NCBI RefSeq assembly: GCF_011764545.1
Contig: NZ_AP022870.1
Coordinates: forward strand, 1-64,000
From: Phytohabitans flavus
Lineage (GTDB): Bacteria; Actinomycetota; Actinomycetes; Mycobacteriales; Micromonosporaceae
DNA: 64,000 nucleotides
Direction: 5' to 3'
Below the pieces are notes generated by a model, which searched no databases, was not told where the DNA came from, and saw nothing but the letters and a program-made list of their open reading frames with translations. The position numbers were made by a program, and so were the translations under genes. Position 1 is the stretch's first letter; every line of letters begins with the position of its first letter. This document shows, one piece after another, positions 22,649 to 31,645 of this stretch.

Positions 22649-24242
22649 CAGTTGGGAGCGTGCGAACCGCGTCTTGGCTGGTTGGGGCTGGTCCGTTGAG
22701 GGCCAGCCCTTCTTCGTTGCCGGCGAGTGGCAGTTTGAAGATCGGTTTGACCGTGTCGTCGGCGGTGATGGTGACCTCGTGGATGAGGGCCTCGAACATA
22801 GCCTTGCGGGTCGCGGGTGTGCCGTCTGTGAGGATCTGTCGGATTCGGGTACTGATCTTGGTGAGGTCGCCGGGTGTGATCGACTGGGGCGGCTGGTCCA
22901 GCTCGTACTCCAGTTGGGCCTTGCGGGCGCGTAGTTGCTTGGACTGCTCTTTCAGCTTGCTGAGCCGGGTTCGCACGTCGGGGTCATCGTCGTCGAGGGT
23001 GCCCTTCTCGAACGCGGTCAGGTACCGGTCGACCGCCGCAGCCGCCTCCCGCAGTTCCCGGGTGACCGCCGCGAGCTGGGCGCTCAGCTCGTGGGTGGAG
23101 GCGGCGTGTTGCGCCTGGAATTCGGCGACTGCTTTGGCGATGACATCGCTGTTGCTGGTCGTGTAGAAGTCCAGCAGCGCGGCGCTGATCGCTGCTTCGA
23201 TCTCGTCGGCGTGGAAGCGGTGGATGTCGCAGCCTGCTTTGGTGCCGTAGCGGGCGCGGCTCCAGCAGGTGTAGTACCGGTAGACCCGGTACCGGCCGTG
23301 CGCGGCGGTACCCACATATCCGCGTCCGCATTGGGGGCAGCGGATGAGCCCGGTGAGCATGTATGCGGACGGGTTTGCGGCCCGGTGGCCGATCTCGGCC
23401 GACCGCTTGCCCAAGATACGTTCCGCGAGGTTGAACTGCTCGGCGGTGACGATCGCCTGGTGGGCGTCCTTGACGACGATGTCGCGGAAGCGTTTCTCAC
23501 CGAGGTAGACCCGGTTGGTCAGGATCAGCTCGACGGTGTGTTGTGACCATGGCTTGTTCTTGCGGGTGCGTAGGCCCTCGTTGTTGAGCAGGCTGGCGAT
23601 GGTCTGGGTGCCGAGCCGGTCTTTGGTGTAGAGGTCGAAGATGCGCTGGACGGTCGCCTGTTCGGCTGGGTCGGGGACGAGTTTGTCGAGGGCGCGGTCG
23701 ATCATGTAGCCGATGGGGCGGGCGCCGCCGGTCCAGAGTCCTTTGGCGGCTTTGCGTTCCATGCCGCTGGTGACTCGGTCGATGATCGTTTCGCGTTCGA
23801 ACTCGGCGAACACGCCGAGCATTTGGACCAGCATCCGGCCGACGGCGGTGGAGGTGTCGAATGGCTCGGTGGCGGAGCGGAACACGATGCCGGCGTCGTC
23901 GAGGTCGTCGAGCAGGGTGGTGAGGTCACGCAGCCGGCGGGAGAACCTGTCGACCCGGTAGACCAGCAGGATGTCGAACAGGCCACCGCGGGCGGCCCTC
24001 AGCGCCTTCTGTAGCTGCGGCCGGTCGGTGGTGGCGCCGGAGGCGTCTTCGGGGTAGACGGCGACGATTTGCCAGTCGCCGGGTTGTGAGGCGACGAAGG
24101 CCCGCAGCTTGGTTTCTTGGGCTTCGAGGCTGAACGGTTGGTGATCCTCGTCGGTGGAGCGGCGGACGTAGATCGCGACGCGGCGGGGACCGTCGTCGGC
24201 GTTCTGTTGGACCCGCCGGTTGGCACGCATTTTCTTGGCCAT
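22605..24242 (-). CDS. large serine recombinase (integrase) anchored at tRNA-Val
   Basis: A 545-residue protein. The N-terminal resolvase domain has the catalytic Ser in VAIYVRRSTDED, then VYRVDRFSRRLRDLTTLLDDL and the long E-helix FAEFERETIIDR. It is followed by a recombinase domain, a zinc ribbon (RCPQCGRGYVG ... TCW ... GCDIHR) and a coiled coil. The last codons (TVVGDTGIEPVTSSV) are read from the complement of the tRNA-Val 3' end, so the gene was fused to its target when the element inserted. The ATG at 24242 has GGGGGTG upstream; two earlier ATGs are possible. It should catalyse integration and, with a directionality factor, excision. Confidence 0.93.
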   Translation of the reverse strand: MAKKMRANRRVQQNADDGPRRVAIYVRRSTDEDHQPFSLEAQETKLRAFVASQPGDWQIVAVYPEDASGATTDRPQLQKALRAARGGLFDILLVYRVDRFSRRLRDLTTLLDDLDDAGIVFRSATEPFDTSTAVGRMLVQMLGVFAEFERETIIDRVTSGMERKAAKGLWTGGARPIGYMIDRALDKLVPDPAEQATVQRIFDLYTKDRLGTQTIASLLNNEGLRTRKNKPWSQHTVELILTNRVYLGEKRFRDIVVKDAHQAIVTAEQFNLAERILGKRSAEIGHRAANPSAYMLTGLIRCPQCGRGYVGTAAHGRYRVYRYYTCWSRARYGTKAGCDIHRFHADEIEAAISAALLDFYTTSNSDVIAKAVAEFQAQHAASTHELSAQLAAVTRELREAAAAVDRYLTAFEKGTLDDDDPDVRTRLSKLKEQSKQLRARKAQLEYELDQPPQSITPGDLTKISTRIRQILTDGTPATRKAMFEALIHEVTITADDTVKPIFKLPLAGNEEGLALNGPAPTSQDAVRTLPTVVGDTGIEPVTSSV

Positions 24243-24337
24243 GGCTATCACCCCCATGATCATCTGTTTGTCGCCATCGACCGTCGCTCCATCTGCGACG
24301 GTGGTCAAGGTTCGGTGAAGCGCTTCACGAATATGCC

Positions 24338-24369
24338 AATGCCGGCCCACCTGCTGGCGGGCCGGCATT
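24338..24369. terminator. hairpin between recombinase gene and small gene
   Basis: AATGCCGGCCC (24338-24348) pairs with GGGCCGGCATT (24359-24369) in a perfect 11-bp stem with a 10-nt loop. It lies 11 bases past the minus-strand stop at 24381, so it probably terminates the small gene before the recombinase gene. Confidence 0.65.
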
Positions 24370-24380
24370 CGTGCACTCTT

Positions 24381-24648
24381 CTATTGGTCTGGGTCGTGTT
24401 GATGGTTGCGCCACCAATCGGCGATCATTGCGGCGATGGCGGCAACTGCCTGCTGTTCGTCCTCCTGAGTCATGGGGACCACGTCGGGCGGCAGTACCTG
24501 GATTTGTGTCGACCGTTTTCTCCTGCGTTTCGGCGGCTGACCGCCCTCGGCGGTCTTGGAGCCTTCAGCTACAGGCGCCTCCCGGCGGCGGAACGCTGCT
24601 GACAGCGTGGAGCCAGCGGTTGAGCGTTGATGGCGTCGTGCTTTGCAT
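24381..24648 (-). pseudogene. small accessory gene next to the recombinase, probably frameshifted
   Basis: An ATG at 24648 has an ideal GAGGAGG site and reads MQSTTPSTLNRWLHAVSSV before a stop at 24565-24567. In a second frame the same DNA continues EGGQPPKRRRKRSTQIQVL and a helical C-terminus ending NHQHDPDQ (stop at 24381). Together they would make a ~90-residue basic protein. A directionality factor or small DNA-binding accessory to the recombinase is possible from position, but no HTH is evident. Confidence 0.4.
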
Positions 24649-25448
24649 GGTTGACCTCCTCGGGTTGGAACGGAAAGTGCTGGCCGAGCAGGCCCGGCCA
24701 GGCTCTTCGTGCCTGTTCGGCTCAAGGGGTAGTTCGCGCAGCGCCCGGCAGTGCAGATGGTGGATCCGGCTTGGCCAGCGGCAGCGGATGCGTACGATGC
24801 GTATGTGTCGACATGTGTCGCACCCCCTTGGGTAGAGAAGGATTCCCGGTATGGGAGTCGCGACAGATCGATCTTGCGGACTGGATGCTAAATCTGCTGG
24901 TGGGGGCCCTGACAGCCACATCCTCGGGGACTCGTGCCGGGCCTCGTTTCCGTGACGCTCGAGACGAGCAACAAGTCGAGACCCTGCCTGAGCACACGAA
25001 CGAGGATCTCCAAGTTGGCTGGCCTGTGTCTGAATGGTCAGATCAGGGGCTTGCGCGGGACGCCAGCGGCCAAGGCGTTGCCGGTCTGAGCAGCGAGTTC
25101 GCCGGGGCCTCGACAGGCATGGCGGGCATCGCGAGCTCCGACCAGGCGGACACGACATCAGCGGTACGCACCTACCCAGACCGCCGCTGTCAGCTCGTAC
25201 GAACTCCTGCCCGACCTGTCACGACCTGACACTCCTGACCACGCTGGTAAGAGGGCAGCAGCCAACGACAGCCGTCGCGACGGGGAGCCGCATTGTGGCA
25301 CGAGCACCTGTCACCACAGGGCCCTGTCAGGTTCGGTTAGGTCGGGTCAGGTCCGGCCCTTGACAGGGCACCACCGTGACAGGCCCTGACAGGACTCTGG
25401 GCGGTTCGTTCCGGCTGACAGATGACGTCTGAGCGGTGTAGAGGGAAC
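24649..25448. other. long intergenic region
   Basis: About 800 bases with no supported gene. Near 24795-24815 there are overlapping GTGTCG/CGACA repeats (ATGTGTCGACATGTGTCG). The right third contains the TGACAGG cluster described separately. Frames here are short and lack ribosome sites. Confidence 0.4.
25215..25421. repeat. cluster of TGACAGG/CCTGTCA heptamers
   Basis: CCTGTCA occurs at 25215-25221, 25307-25313 and 25323-25329 (as CCTGTCAGG). TGACAGG occurs at 25361-25367, 25377-25383 and 25387-25393. TGACA variants occur at 25227-25231 and 25416-25421. A run of GGTYN pentamers (25330-25352) lies within. The cluster is intergenic, just downstream of the DMT transporter gene. Confidence 0.6.
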
Positions 25449-26324
25449 TCAGGTCGGTGCCGGTTCGGCACGTCGTGCGGCGAGGATAGACCCGCCGATG
25501 ATGGCGGCCAGACCGGCGATGGCCGTGACGGTGATGGGCTCGCCGAGGAATACGGCGCTGAAAGCGACCGCGAACGCTGGGGAGAGGTAAAACGCGAGTG
25601 CGGCTCGTGCGGGGCCTGTTTCGGCGATGAGCGTGTAGAACATCACGAGCGTGACGCCGGTGCAGATGACGCCGAGCACGGCGAGGGCGGCGACCGTGGA
25701 CAGTTCGGGTGGCCGGGCCGGGAGGTTGAACAAGGCGGGGATCGTGAGCGCGGTCGTGGTGACGAGCATCGCGGAGGTGGCAACGCCGAGCGGCGGCGCG
25801 TCGGCATGCCGCTTGTGGATCATGATCGAGCCAGCGGCGTAGCCGATGGCAGCGATCGATACAAGCGTGCCGCCCAGGACTGCCTTGGGCCCGCCGTTGA
25901 GGTCGACTCCGAACAGCAGGAGCAGGCCGACAAGTCCGAGGGCGACGCCGATGACGCCGGCAGCGCCCTGTGGCCGTTCGTCGGGGGCGTATCGGACGGC
26001 GAGGAGTGCCACGAAGAGGGGCTGGGCGCCGATCAGGATGCCGGCGATGCCTGCCGGAACATAAGTCTGCCCGAACGTGAGCAGCAGTAGCGGGATCGTG
26101 GACTGCACGAGGGCTGTTTCGATGATCGCGCGGGGATGCTTCCACAGTTGGCGGAGTGCGTTTCGGTGGATCGCGAGTGGGGTGAGTAGGGCTGCGGCGA
26201 GCATGACCCGGCCCAGGACGACGACCACTGGCGACAGGTCTCGTAGGGCGACCTCGATGAGTGGGTAGACGGCGCCCCACAGCGCGGCGAGGACGAGCAG
26301 TTGAGCCCAGGCGCGGCGGGTCAT
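25449..26324 (-). CDS. EamA/DMT-family transporter
   Basis: A 291-residue integral membrane protein with about ten hydrophobic helices in two EamA halves (WAQLLVLAALWGAVYPLIEV at the start; ATSAMLVTTTALTIPALF in the second half; final AIAGLAAIIGGSILAARR). The GMPs of this family export amino acids, nucleobases or drugs. It lies 33 bases downstream of the HTH-TPR regulator on the same strand, which suggests a regulator/exporter pair carried as island cargo. The substrate is unknown. Confidence 0.9.
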   Translation of the reverse strand: MTRRAWAQLLVLAALWGAVYPLIEVALRDLSPVVVVLGRVMLAAALLTPLAIHRNALRQLWKHPRAIIETALVQSTIPLLLLTFGQTYVPAGIAGILIGAQPLFVALLAVRYAPDERPQGAAGVIGVALGLVGLLLLFGVDLNGGPKAVLGGTLVSIAAIGYAAGSIMIHKRHADAPPLGVATSAMLVTTTALTIPALFNLPARPPELSTVAALAVLGVICTGVTLVMFYTLIAETGPARAALAFYLSPAFAVAFSAVFLGEPITVTAIAGLAAIIGGSILAARRAEPAPT

Positions 26325-26357
26325 TGACCGCAGGCTGGGTTGGGGTGGGGCACCCCA

Positions 26358-27564
26358 TTAGTTAAGCAGCACCTGCCGGTGCAGATCACGGACGCTTTCG
26401 AGGTGTGCCCATGGCATCAGGTCGACGAGCAGTTCGCGCAGGCGCCTGCGGTTGCGTTCGGACTGGGTACGGCGTGCGAGGACGTCGGCCTGCGATGCGA
26501 CGTGGCATGCCTCCTCGATCTGCCGGAGCTGGACGTGAACTTGGGCAAGGTCGATGAGGGTTCCGGACCGTTCCCTGACGAATGTGGACGGCAGGAGGTC
26601 GAGTGCTTCGTGTAGGGCGGTGACGGCTCCGGCGGGTTGCCGGAGCCGCATCAGGCAGCGCCCCTTGAGCCTCGCGGCGTGGCATTCGGCGTTGAAGAAG
26701 GCGAGCCAGCTCGGCGTGTTGTCGGCGGTGACGCCGTCGAAACGCCGCTCGGCCACCGCGAGCGCGGCGCTTCCTGGCCGCCGCTCCCCGCGTAGCCCAT
26801 GTGCCTCGCCGACCGCCTCGTAGATCCACGAGGTCACCGCGGGTGGCACGTCCCGTGCGACCATTTCCTTCGCTGAATCGAGGACGCGCAAGGCGGCGCT
26901 GCCGTCGCCCGCGTGCAGGTGGACGTAGCTGATAACGCCGAGGGCGTACGCGTGCAATGCTCGGTCGTTGGTCTTCTCGGCCACGGACAAGGCAAGCCGG
27001 CAGTGGCCGAGCGCCTGCTCGTAGTTTTGTCCATCGATAGCGAGCCATCCCGCGAGCTGGGCGGCGTCGCCGACCGCCTGCATGAGGCGCCGCTGGGTGT
27101 GTTTGCTTGTGGTGCGGTCGCTGACTTGCAGCATCCGGCGCAGGTGTCCGGCCAGGTCGGTGGTGACGCGCCGGGAGCCGGACCGATAGTCCTTCTGACG
27201 GTAGATATCGGTCAGGGTCTCGAAGCCGTCAACCGTCTCAGAGGTGCAGTTCGCCGGCGCTGCACCGATAGAGGTAGGCGAGTTTGTTGAGCGTGTCAGG
27301 TGATGGAGTTCTGCCTCCCGGGCCCGGCCAGATCTCCCAATATGAGATCGTCTTGGCGGTCTTGGGTGTAGCGGGGTCCGGCCATTGGGCATTCCAGCGT
27401 TCCGCGACGTCGGCTTGGGTCAGGCCGTGCGCGAGTCGATACGCGACGCGGGAATTGACGCCGTCGCGCTCGCGCCAAAGGACCGCGATTTGGCGGTAGC
27501 TGCGACCGGCCGCGCGGAGCCGTTCGGCCTCGTGGCGGTAACTACGCAGGCTTCTGGCCACCAC
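26358..27564 (-). pseudogene. HTH-TPR transcriptional regulator, frame broken near 27240
   Basis: The 5' frame (27238-27564) encodes a 108-residue HTH module typical of actinomycete TPR regulators: RAAGRSYRQIAVLWRERDG, AYRLAHGLTQADVAERWN, then ISYWEIWPGPGGRTPSPDTL and LAYLYRCSAGEL. The second frame (26358 to about 27240) encodes the C-terminal TPR array (GVISYVHLHAGDGSAALRVL and onward). It has no good start of its own near the junction, so the two parts probably belong to one ~400-residue protein split by a +1 (or -2) shift. Separate overlapping genes remain possible. Confidence 0.6.
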
Positions 27565-27782
27565 AACCCCTCACGATGCCGGCCGTCCATTACCCGTTGA
27601 CCGTACCGGCCAATTGGCCGACGACGGAACCGTGTACCTGTTTGGTCCCCGCTTGGCGGGGAGCAACCAGCCATTGATTCCCCTTGGGATGGGGTCGATC
27701 AATGGTTGGTATTGGGTCGAAGCTGGTTTCGCGGAAATCGTGATCGCACATCCGCCTATCTGTAACCCAGTGGAGGTTAACG

Positions 27783-28673
27783 GTGCCGAGCCGGAAGGAG
27801 CAGAGCGTACCGTCGTTGCGGGCTCGGTTACTCGGCCAGCGGTTGCGGGCGCTGCGCGAGGATCGGGGTCTGACGTTGCGGTACGTGTCCGGGTATCTGG
27901 GCGTGGATTTCAATGCGGCCAGGTTGCTCGAATATGGGCAGTGGATGGCGCACTACACCCAGATTCTCTCGCTGCTGGATCTGTATGGCGTGTACGAGCA
28001 CGGTGAGCGTGAGTTCCTGGTGCAGTTGGCGCGGGATGCGTTCCGGCTGCCGGCGTGGGAGGGCGACTTCAACGCGCCCGAGCTGGACGTGTCGACGTTG
28101 GACAGTCTGTGGCTGGAGTCGAGGGCGGAGCGGATCCGCTGCTACGACGCGGTGTTGGTGCCTGACCTGCTGCGTACACCTGAGTACGCGGAAGCGGTAG
28201 TCCAGCGCGTGTACGCACCGCGGGCGTCGGAGCCGGTGCTGGCCTGGCGTTCAGGGATGTGCGGCCGGCGGCAGCGCGAGGTGTTCGACCGTCAGCCGCC
28301 GGTTGAGATGCGGGCGATGGTTGCCGAGGCGGCGTTGCTGCGCTCGGTCGGTGCCCCGGACGCGGTGTGGCAGGCCCAGTTGGAGCACCTGGGCAACTGC
28401 GGTGACGGCGGGTCGGTGCAGCTGCGGGTGCTGCCCACGGCGGCGGGCTACGTGCCGGGGATGGATGGCTCGTTCACGGTATTCGACCTGCCTCAGGCGT
28501 TTGTTCCGGCGGTCGCTTGCAGCCCGCATCTGGACAGCGTCGCCGTGCACGAGGGTGACGCCGGCCAGTGGTATGCGGAGGCGTTCGACCGGTTGTGGGA
28601 AGCGGCGTTGCCAGGTGGGACGTCGGCTCGGCTGATCACCGGCCTGGTTGCCGATATGACAGCAGTTCGATGA
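27783..28673 (+). CDS. XRE-family regulator with DUF5753 domain (second copy)
   Basis: A 296-residue protein. HTH region RLRALREDRGLTLRYVSGYL followed by an altered recognition segment (FNAARLLEYGQW, where the other copies have FSTLARYERAEW). The DUF5753 part is recognisable (PDLLRTPEYAEAVV, GMDGSFTVFDLP). The GTG at 27783 is supported by TGGAGGT. It is followed after 23 bases by a third copy, so both are probably in one transcript. The changed recognition helix implies a different DNA target. Confidence 0.88.
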   Translation: MPSRKEQSVPSLRARLLGQRLRALREDRGLTLRYVSGYLGVDFNAARLLEYGQWMAHYTQILSLLDLYGVYEHGEREFLVQLARDAFRLPAWEGDFNAPELDVSTLDSLWLESRAERIRCYDAVLVPDLLRTPEYAEAVVQRVYAPRASEPVLAWRSGMCGRRQREVFDRQPPVEMRAMVAEAALLRSVGAPDAVWQAQLEHLGNCGDGGSVQLRVLPTAAGYVPGMDGSFTVFDLPQAFVPAVACSPHLDSVAVHEGDAGQWYAEAFDRLWEAALPGGTSARLITGLVADMTAVR

Positions 28674-28696
28674 ATGGAAAGGGGAGGGTGCATCAA

Positions 28697-29599
28697 ATGC
28701 CGAGCGCGCGAACACAGTTCGTTCCGTCGGTTCGGTCGCAGTTCCTGGGGAATCGGATGCGGCAGTTACGGGAGGACCGCGGACTGACCTTGAAGTACAT
28801 CGCCTCCTACCTGGGCGTGGAATTCTCCACCCTGGCCCGCTATGAGCGGGCCGAGTGGCCGTTCCGCCGTGATCACGTGATCGCCCTGCTGGACGTGTAC
28901 GGCGTCTACGACGACCCGGCCCGCAGCCTGCTGGTGGACCTGGCCCAGAACGCGTGGCGGATCAACCAGTGGACGCCAGCTACCGGCCCCGCAGAGGAGT
29001 CAGGCAACGGTGACGCGATGGTCGTCGATGCCTGGTGGGTGCAGCAGCGGGCCGAGGAGCTGTGGATTTACGCCAACCTGCTGGTGCCGGAGGTGGTGCA
29101 GGCCCGCGACTACGCCCAAGCGGTCATCGCCCACCGAGCGCAGAAGCAGCCGCTGGTCGACAAGCTCATTCGCCAGCTGACCGAGCGGCAACAGGCCCTC
29201 GAAGAAGACAAGAAGCCACCGACCCGTCTGGAGATTCTGATCGAGGAGCCGGCGCTGCACCGCCCGGTCGGCGGCCGGCTGGTGCTGCAGCAACAGTTGC
29301 AGCACCTGGCCCGGCTGGTCGAACAGCGGCCGCACATCAACGTCCGGGTGCTACCCACCCGGATCGGCTGGCACCCCGGCTTGGACGGCACCTTCACCGT
29401 CTGCCAGATGCAACGGCCGTACCCGCCGGTCGCCCTGGTACACCACCTCGACGGCCAACTGATCATCGAAGCCGACGCCGCCCAACGGTACAAGGACGCG
29501 TTCGACAAGCTCCGCGAGGTCTCGCTGAGCCCGTCCGAGTCGACCGCCCTGATCGCCACCCTCGCCGACCCCGAAGACACCAGCAGCCCAGCAGCCTGA
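28697..29599 (+). CDS. XRE-family regulator with DUF5753 domain (third copy)
   Basis: A 300-residue protein. Its HTH (RMRQLREDRGLTLKYIASYL, FSTLARYERAEWPFRRDHV) is nearly identical to that of the 4493-5365 copy, so the two may share operators. The DUF5753 domain follows (PEVVQARDYAQAVI, GLDGTFTVCQMQRPYPPVAL). The ATG at 28697 has GGGGAGGG upstream; an earlier ATG at 28670 is in frame. The next gene is not a DUF397 protein but an unrelated small protein. Confidence 0.9.
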   Translation: MPSARTQFVPSVRSQFLGNRMRQLREDRGLTLKYIASYLGVEFSTLARYERAEWPFRRDHVIALLDVYGVYDDPARSLLVDLAQNAWRINQWTPATGPAEESGNGDAMVVDAWWVQQRAEELWIYANLLVPEVVQARDYAQAVIAHRAQKQPLVDKLIRQLTERQQALEEDKKPPTRLEILIEEPALHRPVGGRLVLQQQLQHLARLVEQRPHINVRVLPTRIGWHPGLDGTFTVCQMQRPYPPVALVHHLDGQLIIEADAAQRYKDAFDKLREVSLSPSESTALIATLADPEDTSSPAA

Positions 29600-29625
29600 A
29601 CAACACCAGAGATTGGAGCTTCTTG

Positions 29626-29943
29626 ATGCAGATGATCCCGTTCGACGCTGAGGCGTCCCGGACCGCGGTCACGGTTGGCGCGCAGCGGATCGCCGCCTAC
29701 GCCGACAAGCACGCCATCGTGATCGACCCGTCCCAGTGCGAGGACCTGGCCGAGCTGCTGTTCGGCGACTACCGCGCCTTCCTGGCCGGCCTCACCCACG
29801 CCACCGGCACCCGCGACGCGGCATCCGCCAGCCCCGCCCCCAGGGGCATAGCGGATGACGCCCAGCCTGCCGCCCACCCGATCACGGTCCGGGTGGGCGG
29901 CAGGCAACCAGCGGGCGTACACCCGCCCCTCGTTGGTCCCTGA
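29626..29943 (+). CDS. small hypothetical protein in the DUF397 position
   Basis: A 105-residue protein, MQMIPFDAEASRTAVTVGAQ then IAAYADKHAIVIDPSQCEDL and ELLFGDYRAFLAGL, predicted helical for the first ~65 residues. The last ~40 residues are low complexity and are encoded by a strong hairpin (29865-29905), so the true gene may once have ended earlier. GGAG lies 8 bases before the ATG at 29626. It occupies the place where a DUF397 partner is normally found. Function unknown. Confidence 0.65.
   Translation: MQMIPFDAEASRTAVTVGAQRIAAYADKHAIVIDPSQCEDLAELLFGDYRAFLAGLTHATGTRDAASASPAPRGIADDAQPAAHPITVRVGGRQPAGVHPPLVGP
29865..29905 (+). terminator. 16-bp perfect hairpin inside the 3' end of the small gene
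   Basis: GCCTGCCGCCCACCCG (29865-29880) pairs perfectly with 29890-29905 across a 9-nt loop. This is a terminator-grade structure, yet it lies within the open frame of the 29626 gene, 38 bases before its stop. Confidence 0.65.
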
Positions 29944-29987
29944 CAGGAACCAAGGTCCCGACAACCGAACGAATCGACCACCAGCCC

Positions 29988-30162
29988 TCAACCCATAGGC
30001 GCTCGGGCCGGGTGCCGAGATCCGGAGGCGTAGGCGCCCGCCGACACCAGTCGGCGGGAGAATGAGTCGATCACCGTGGCCTAGGCGCAGCTTGCCCTCG
30101 TCGGTGACGATCTCGGTCATGTCGCCGCACCACAACACGTCCGGTGCCTGGCGGCGGCATTG
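29988..30162 (-). pseudogene. IS3-family transposase OrfB fragment
   Basis: On the minus strand QAPDVLWCGDMTEI, TDEGKL and, after a frame switch, ATVIDSFSRRLV are the IS3 OrfB segment around the first catalytic Asp (normally WCGDITEIPT...DLYSRR). Both ends are missing and a frameshift follows GKLRL. A relic only. Confidence 0.7.
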
Positions 30163-30211
30163 CCCGTCGTGCGCGGATGCCGTGGCAGATAGCCTTCACG
30201 GTGGTCATCCG

Positions 30212-30910
30212 TCAAGCGATGTCCCAAGTGGCCCACGAGATCACCCAATCCCGTTTCAGCCGAGGCGGTGGCTCACCGCTGAGGATCGCGCCCATCACCT
30301 CTGCGGCCTCACGCATGCCCTGCTCGGCGTGCTGGTCGTGGATAGCTGGGCATTCGACGTAGATAACTTCCTTGATCAGGTGCGTTCGGACCGGGTGACT
30401 CGTTCGCTGACGGATCAAGGCGCGGATAGTCCGCCGAAGTTCGTCCTGTTGATCGCCTGGCACGTGGTGGATCTCGGCGAAGCCGCGCTGCTCCACAACA
30501 GTATCGGCCGCGATCTGCGCGACGAGGGCTAGACGGGAGTCCGGTGTCGGCTTGGGGAAGTGCCGGTCGATGAGGGTCAGACAGCGTCGGCAGGTGGGGG
30601 CGAAGGCGACTTCGCCGGACCTGCCGATGGCACCGCCATCGCCGCCGACCATGATCGCCCACACGCGTCCGCAGAGGGTGGTCGGTGACCATCGTGGTTC
30701 GGTTAGGGCCGCTCGGTCGTAGCCGGCGAGGGCGTCCGCGCGGTCGTACCGGTCGCTCGCGAAGTAGAAGTCCAGCACGGCTTCACGGCCGCTGCTTGGC
30801 TCGGGTGCGGGGGCTGTGAGGTGGATCGCCACGCCGCCGCTGGTGGTCGTGAGCAGCATCGCCATCCCGTTGATTTCGATAACGTTTGGGCCGTGCTGGT
30901 TGGAGGACAT
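30212..30910 (-). CDS. conserved hypothetical protein
   Basis: A 232-residue protein beginning MSSNQHGPNVIEINGMAMLL. The first 60 residues are beta-rich and the rest is helical; a CRRC pair occurs in AFAPTCRRCLTLIDRHF (about residue 115), and KEVIYVECPAIHDQHAEQGM lies near the end. A single CxxC is not enough for a zinc site unless it pairs with another chain. It lies 67 bases downstream of the basic protein gene on the same strand. No family is recognised. Confidence 0.55.
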   Translation of the reverse strand: MSSNQHGPNVIEINGMAMLLTTTSGGVAIHLTAPAPEPSSGREAVLDFYFASDRYDRADALAGYDRAALTEPRWSPTTLCGRVWAIMVGGDGGAIGRSGEVAFAPTCRRCLTLIDRHFPKPTPDSRLALVAQIAADTVVEQRGFAEIHHVPGDQQDELRRTIRALIRQRTSHPVRTHLIKEVIYVECPAIHDQHAEQGMREAAEVMGAILSGEPPPRLKRDWVISWATWDIA

Positions 30911-30977
30911 GGCATCATTCTCGCTCACCGCTGAATTGGCAGGGGCTCGCCGACTTGGTCGCTTACCCGGGCTTCGT

Positions 30978-31391
30978 TCATCGATGGGTGGAACGGGCTG
31001 TTGGCGTCTCAATGGCAGACCGGACCGCTAGGTCGAACCAGCCGGCGATGTGGCGCAGTGTTCGGGTCAGCTCCGGCAGCCGCCTTCTCGTGGGCGGCAT
31101 TTCCGCTTCGGCCGTCAGGCCCGCTGACTTCCGGCGGCGGCCGCGGGTGCGCTTGATTGGCTTCTTCGCCGCCGATGCAGGCTCGCTTCGCCGACACCAC
31201 CACGCCCGCGCTCTCCTCGACGTCAGACGCCTCGGGGTGCCGTGCGGGCTGCCATCGGCGAGAAGGGCCGCGCTTGGGCCGGGGACCGTCGTCTCGCGGA
31301 CCCGCTCTAGCGGCGTGCGCTGTCCGTCGGGTGTGGTGACCAACCAGCTGTCGGGGTGCTCGGTGATATCGACAATCTCGCGGGCCTTCAT
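30978..31391 (-). CDS. small basic hypothetical protein
   Basis: A 137-residue protein. MKAREIVDITEHPDSWLVTT starts a short beta-rich module, then a basic low-complexity region (KKPIKRTRGRRRKS, PPTRRRLPELTRTL). The basic stretch suggests nucleic-acid contact. The start (31391, or 31415 upstream) is not decided by a ribosome site. It is probably co-transcribed with the 232-residue gene downstream. Confidence 0.5.
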   Translation of the reverse strand: MKAREIVDITEHPDSWLVTTPDGQRTPLERVRETTVPGPSAALLADGSPHGTPRRLTSRRARAWWCRRSEPASAAKKPIKRTRGRRRKSAGLTAEAEMPPTRRRLPELTRTLRHIAGWFDLAVRSAIETPTARSTHR

Positions 31392-31645
31392 CCCATGGCC
31401 ATATGGCCTGTGCATGGCTCAGCATTGTGGCTGCTCGCGCGGTGGTGGCTACGCGAAACGCCCCGGTGAAACCGAGAGGCGTTACTAGGAAGGGAAGGGC
31501 GGCGCGTGCTAGGGGTAGTTGATGACTAGCCCGGAGGAAGGGACGAGTACTATCAGGCACCCGCCCCTTCGCCGCTGCCGGTATCGCTCCACAGGGTGTG
31601 TGTAGGTCGCAGTGAAATCCCAGCGTCCAGAGAGACGGTGAGCGT

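Noticed and set aside
25422..26090. A 222-codon plus-strand frame rich in Gly, Asp and Glu
   Set aside because: It is the antisense of the DMT transporter, whose ten hydrophobic helices are unmistakable.
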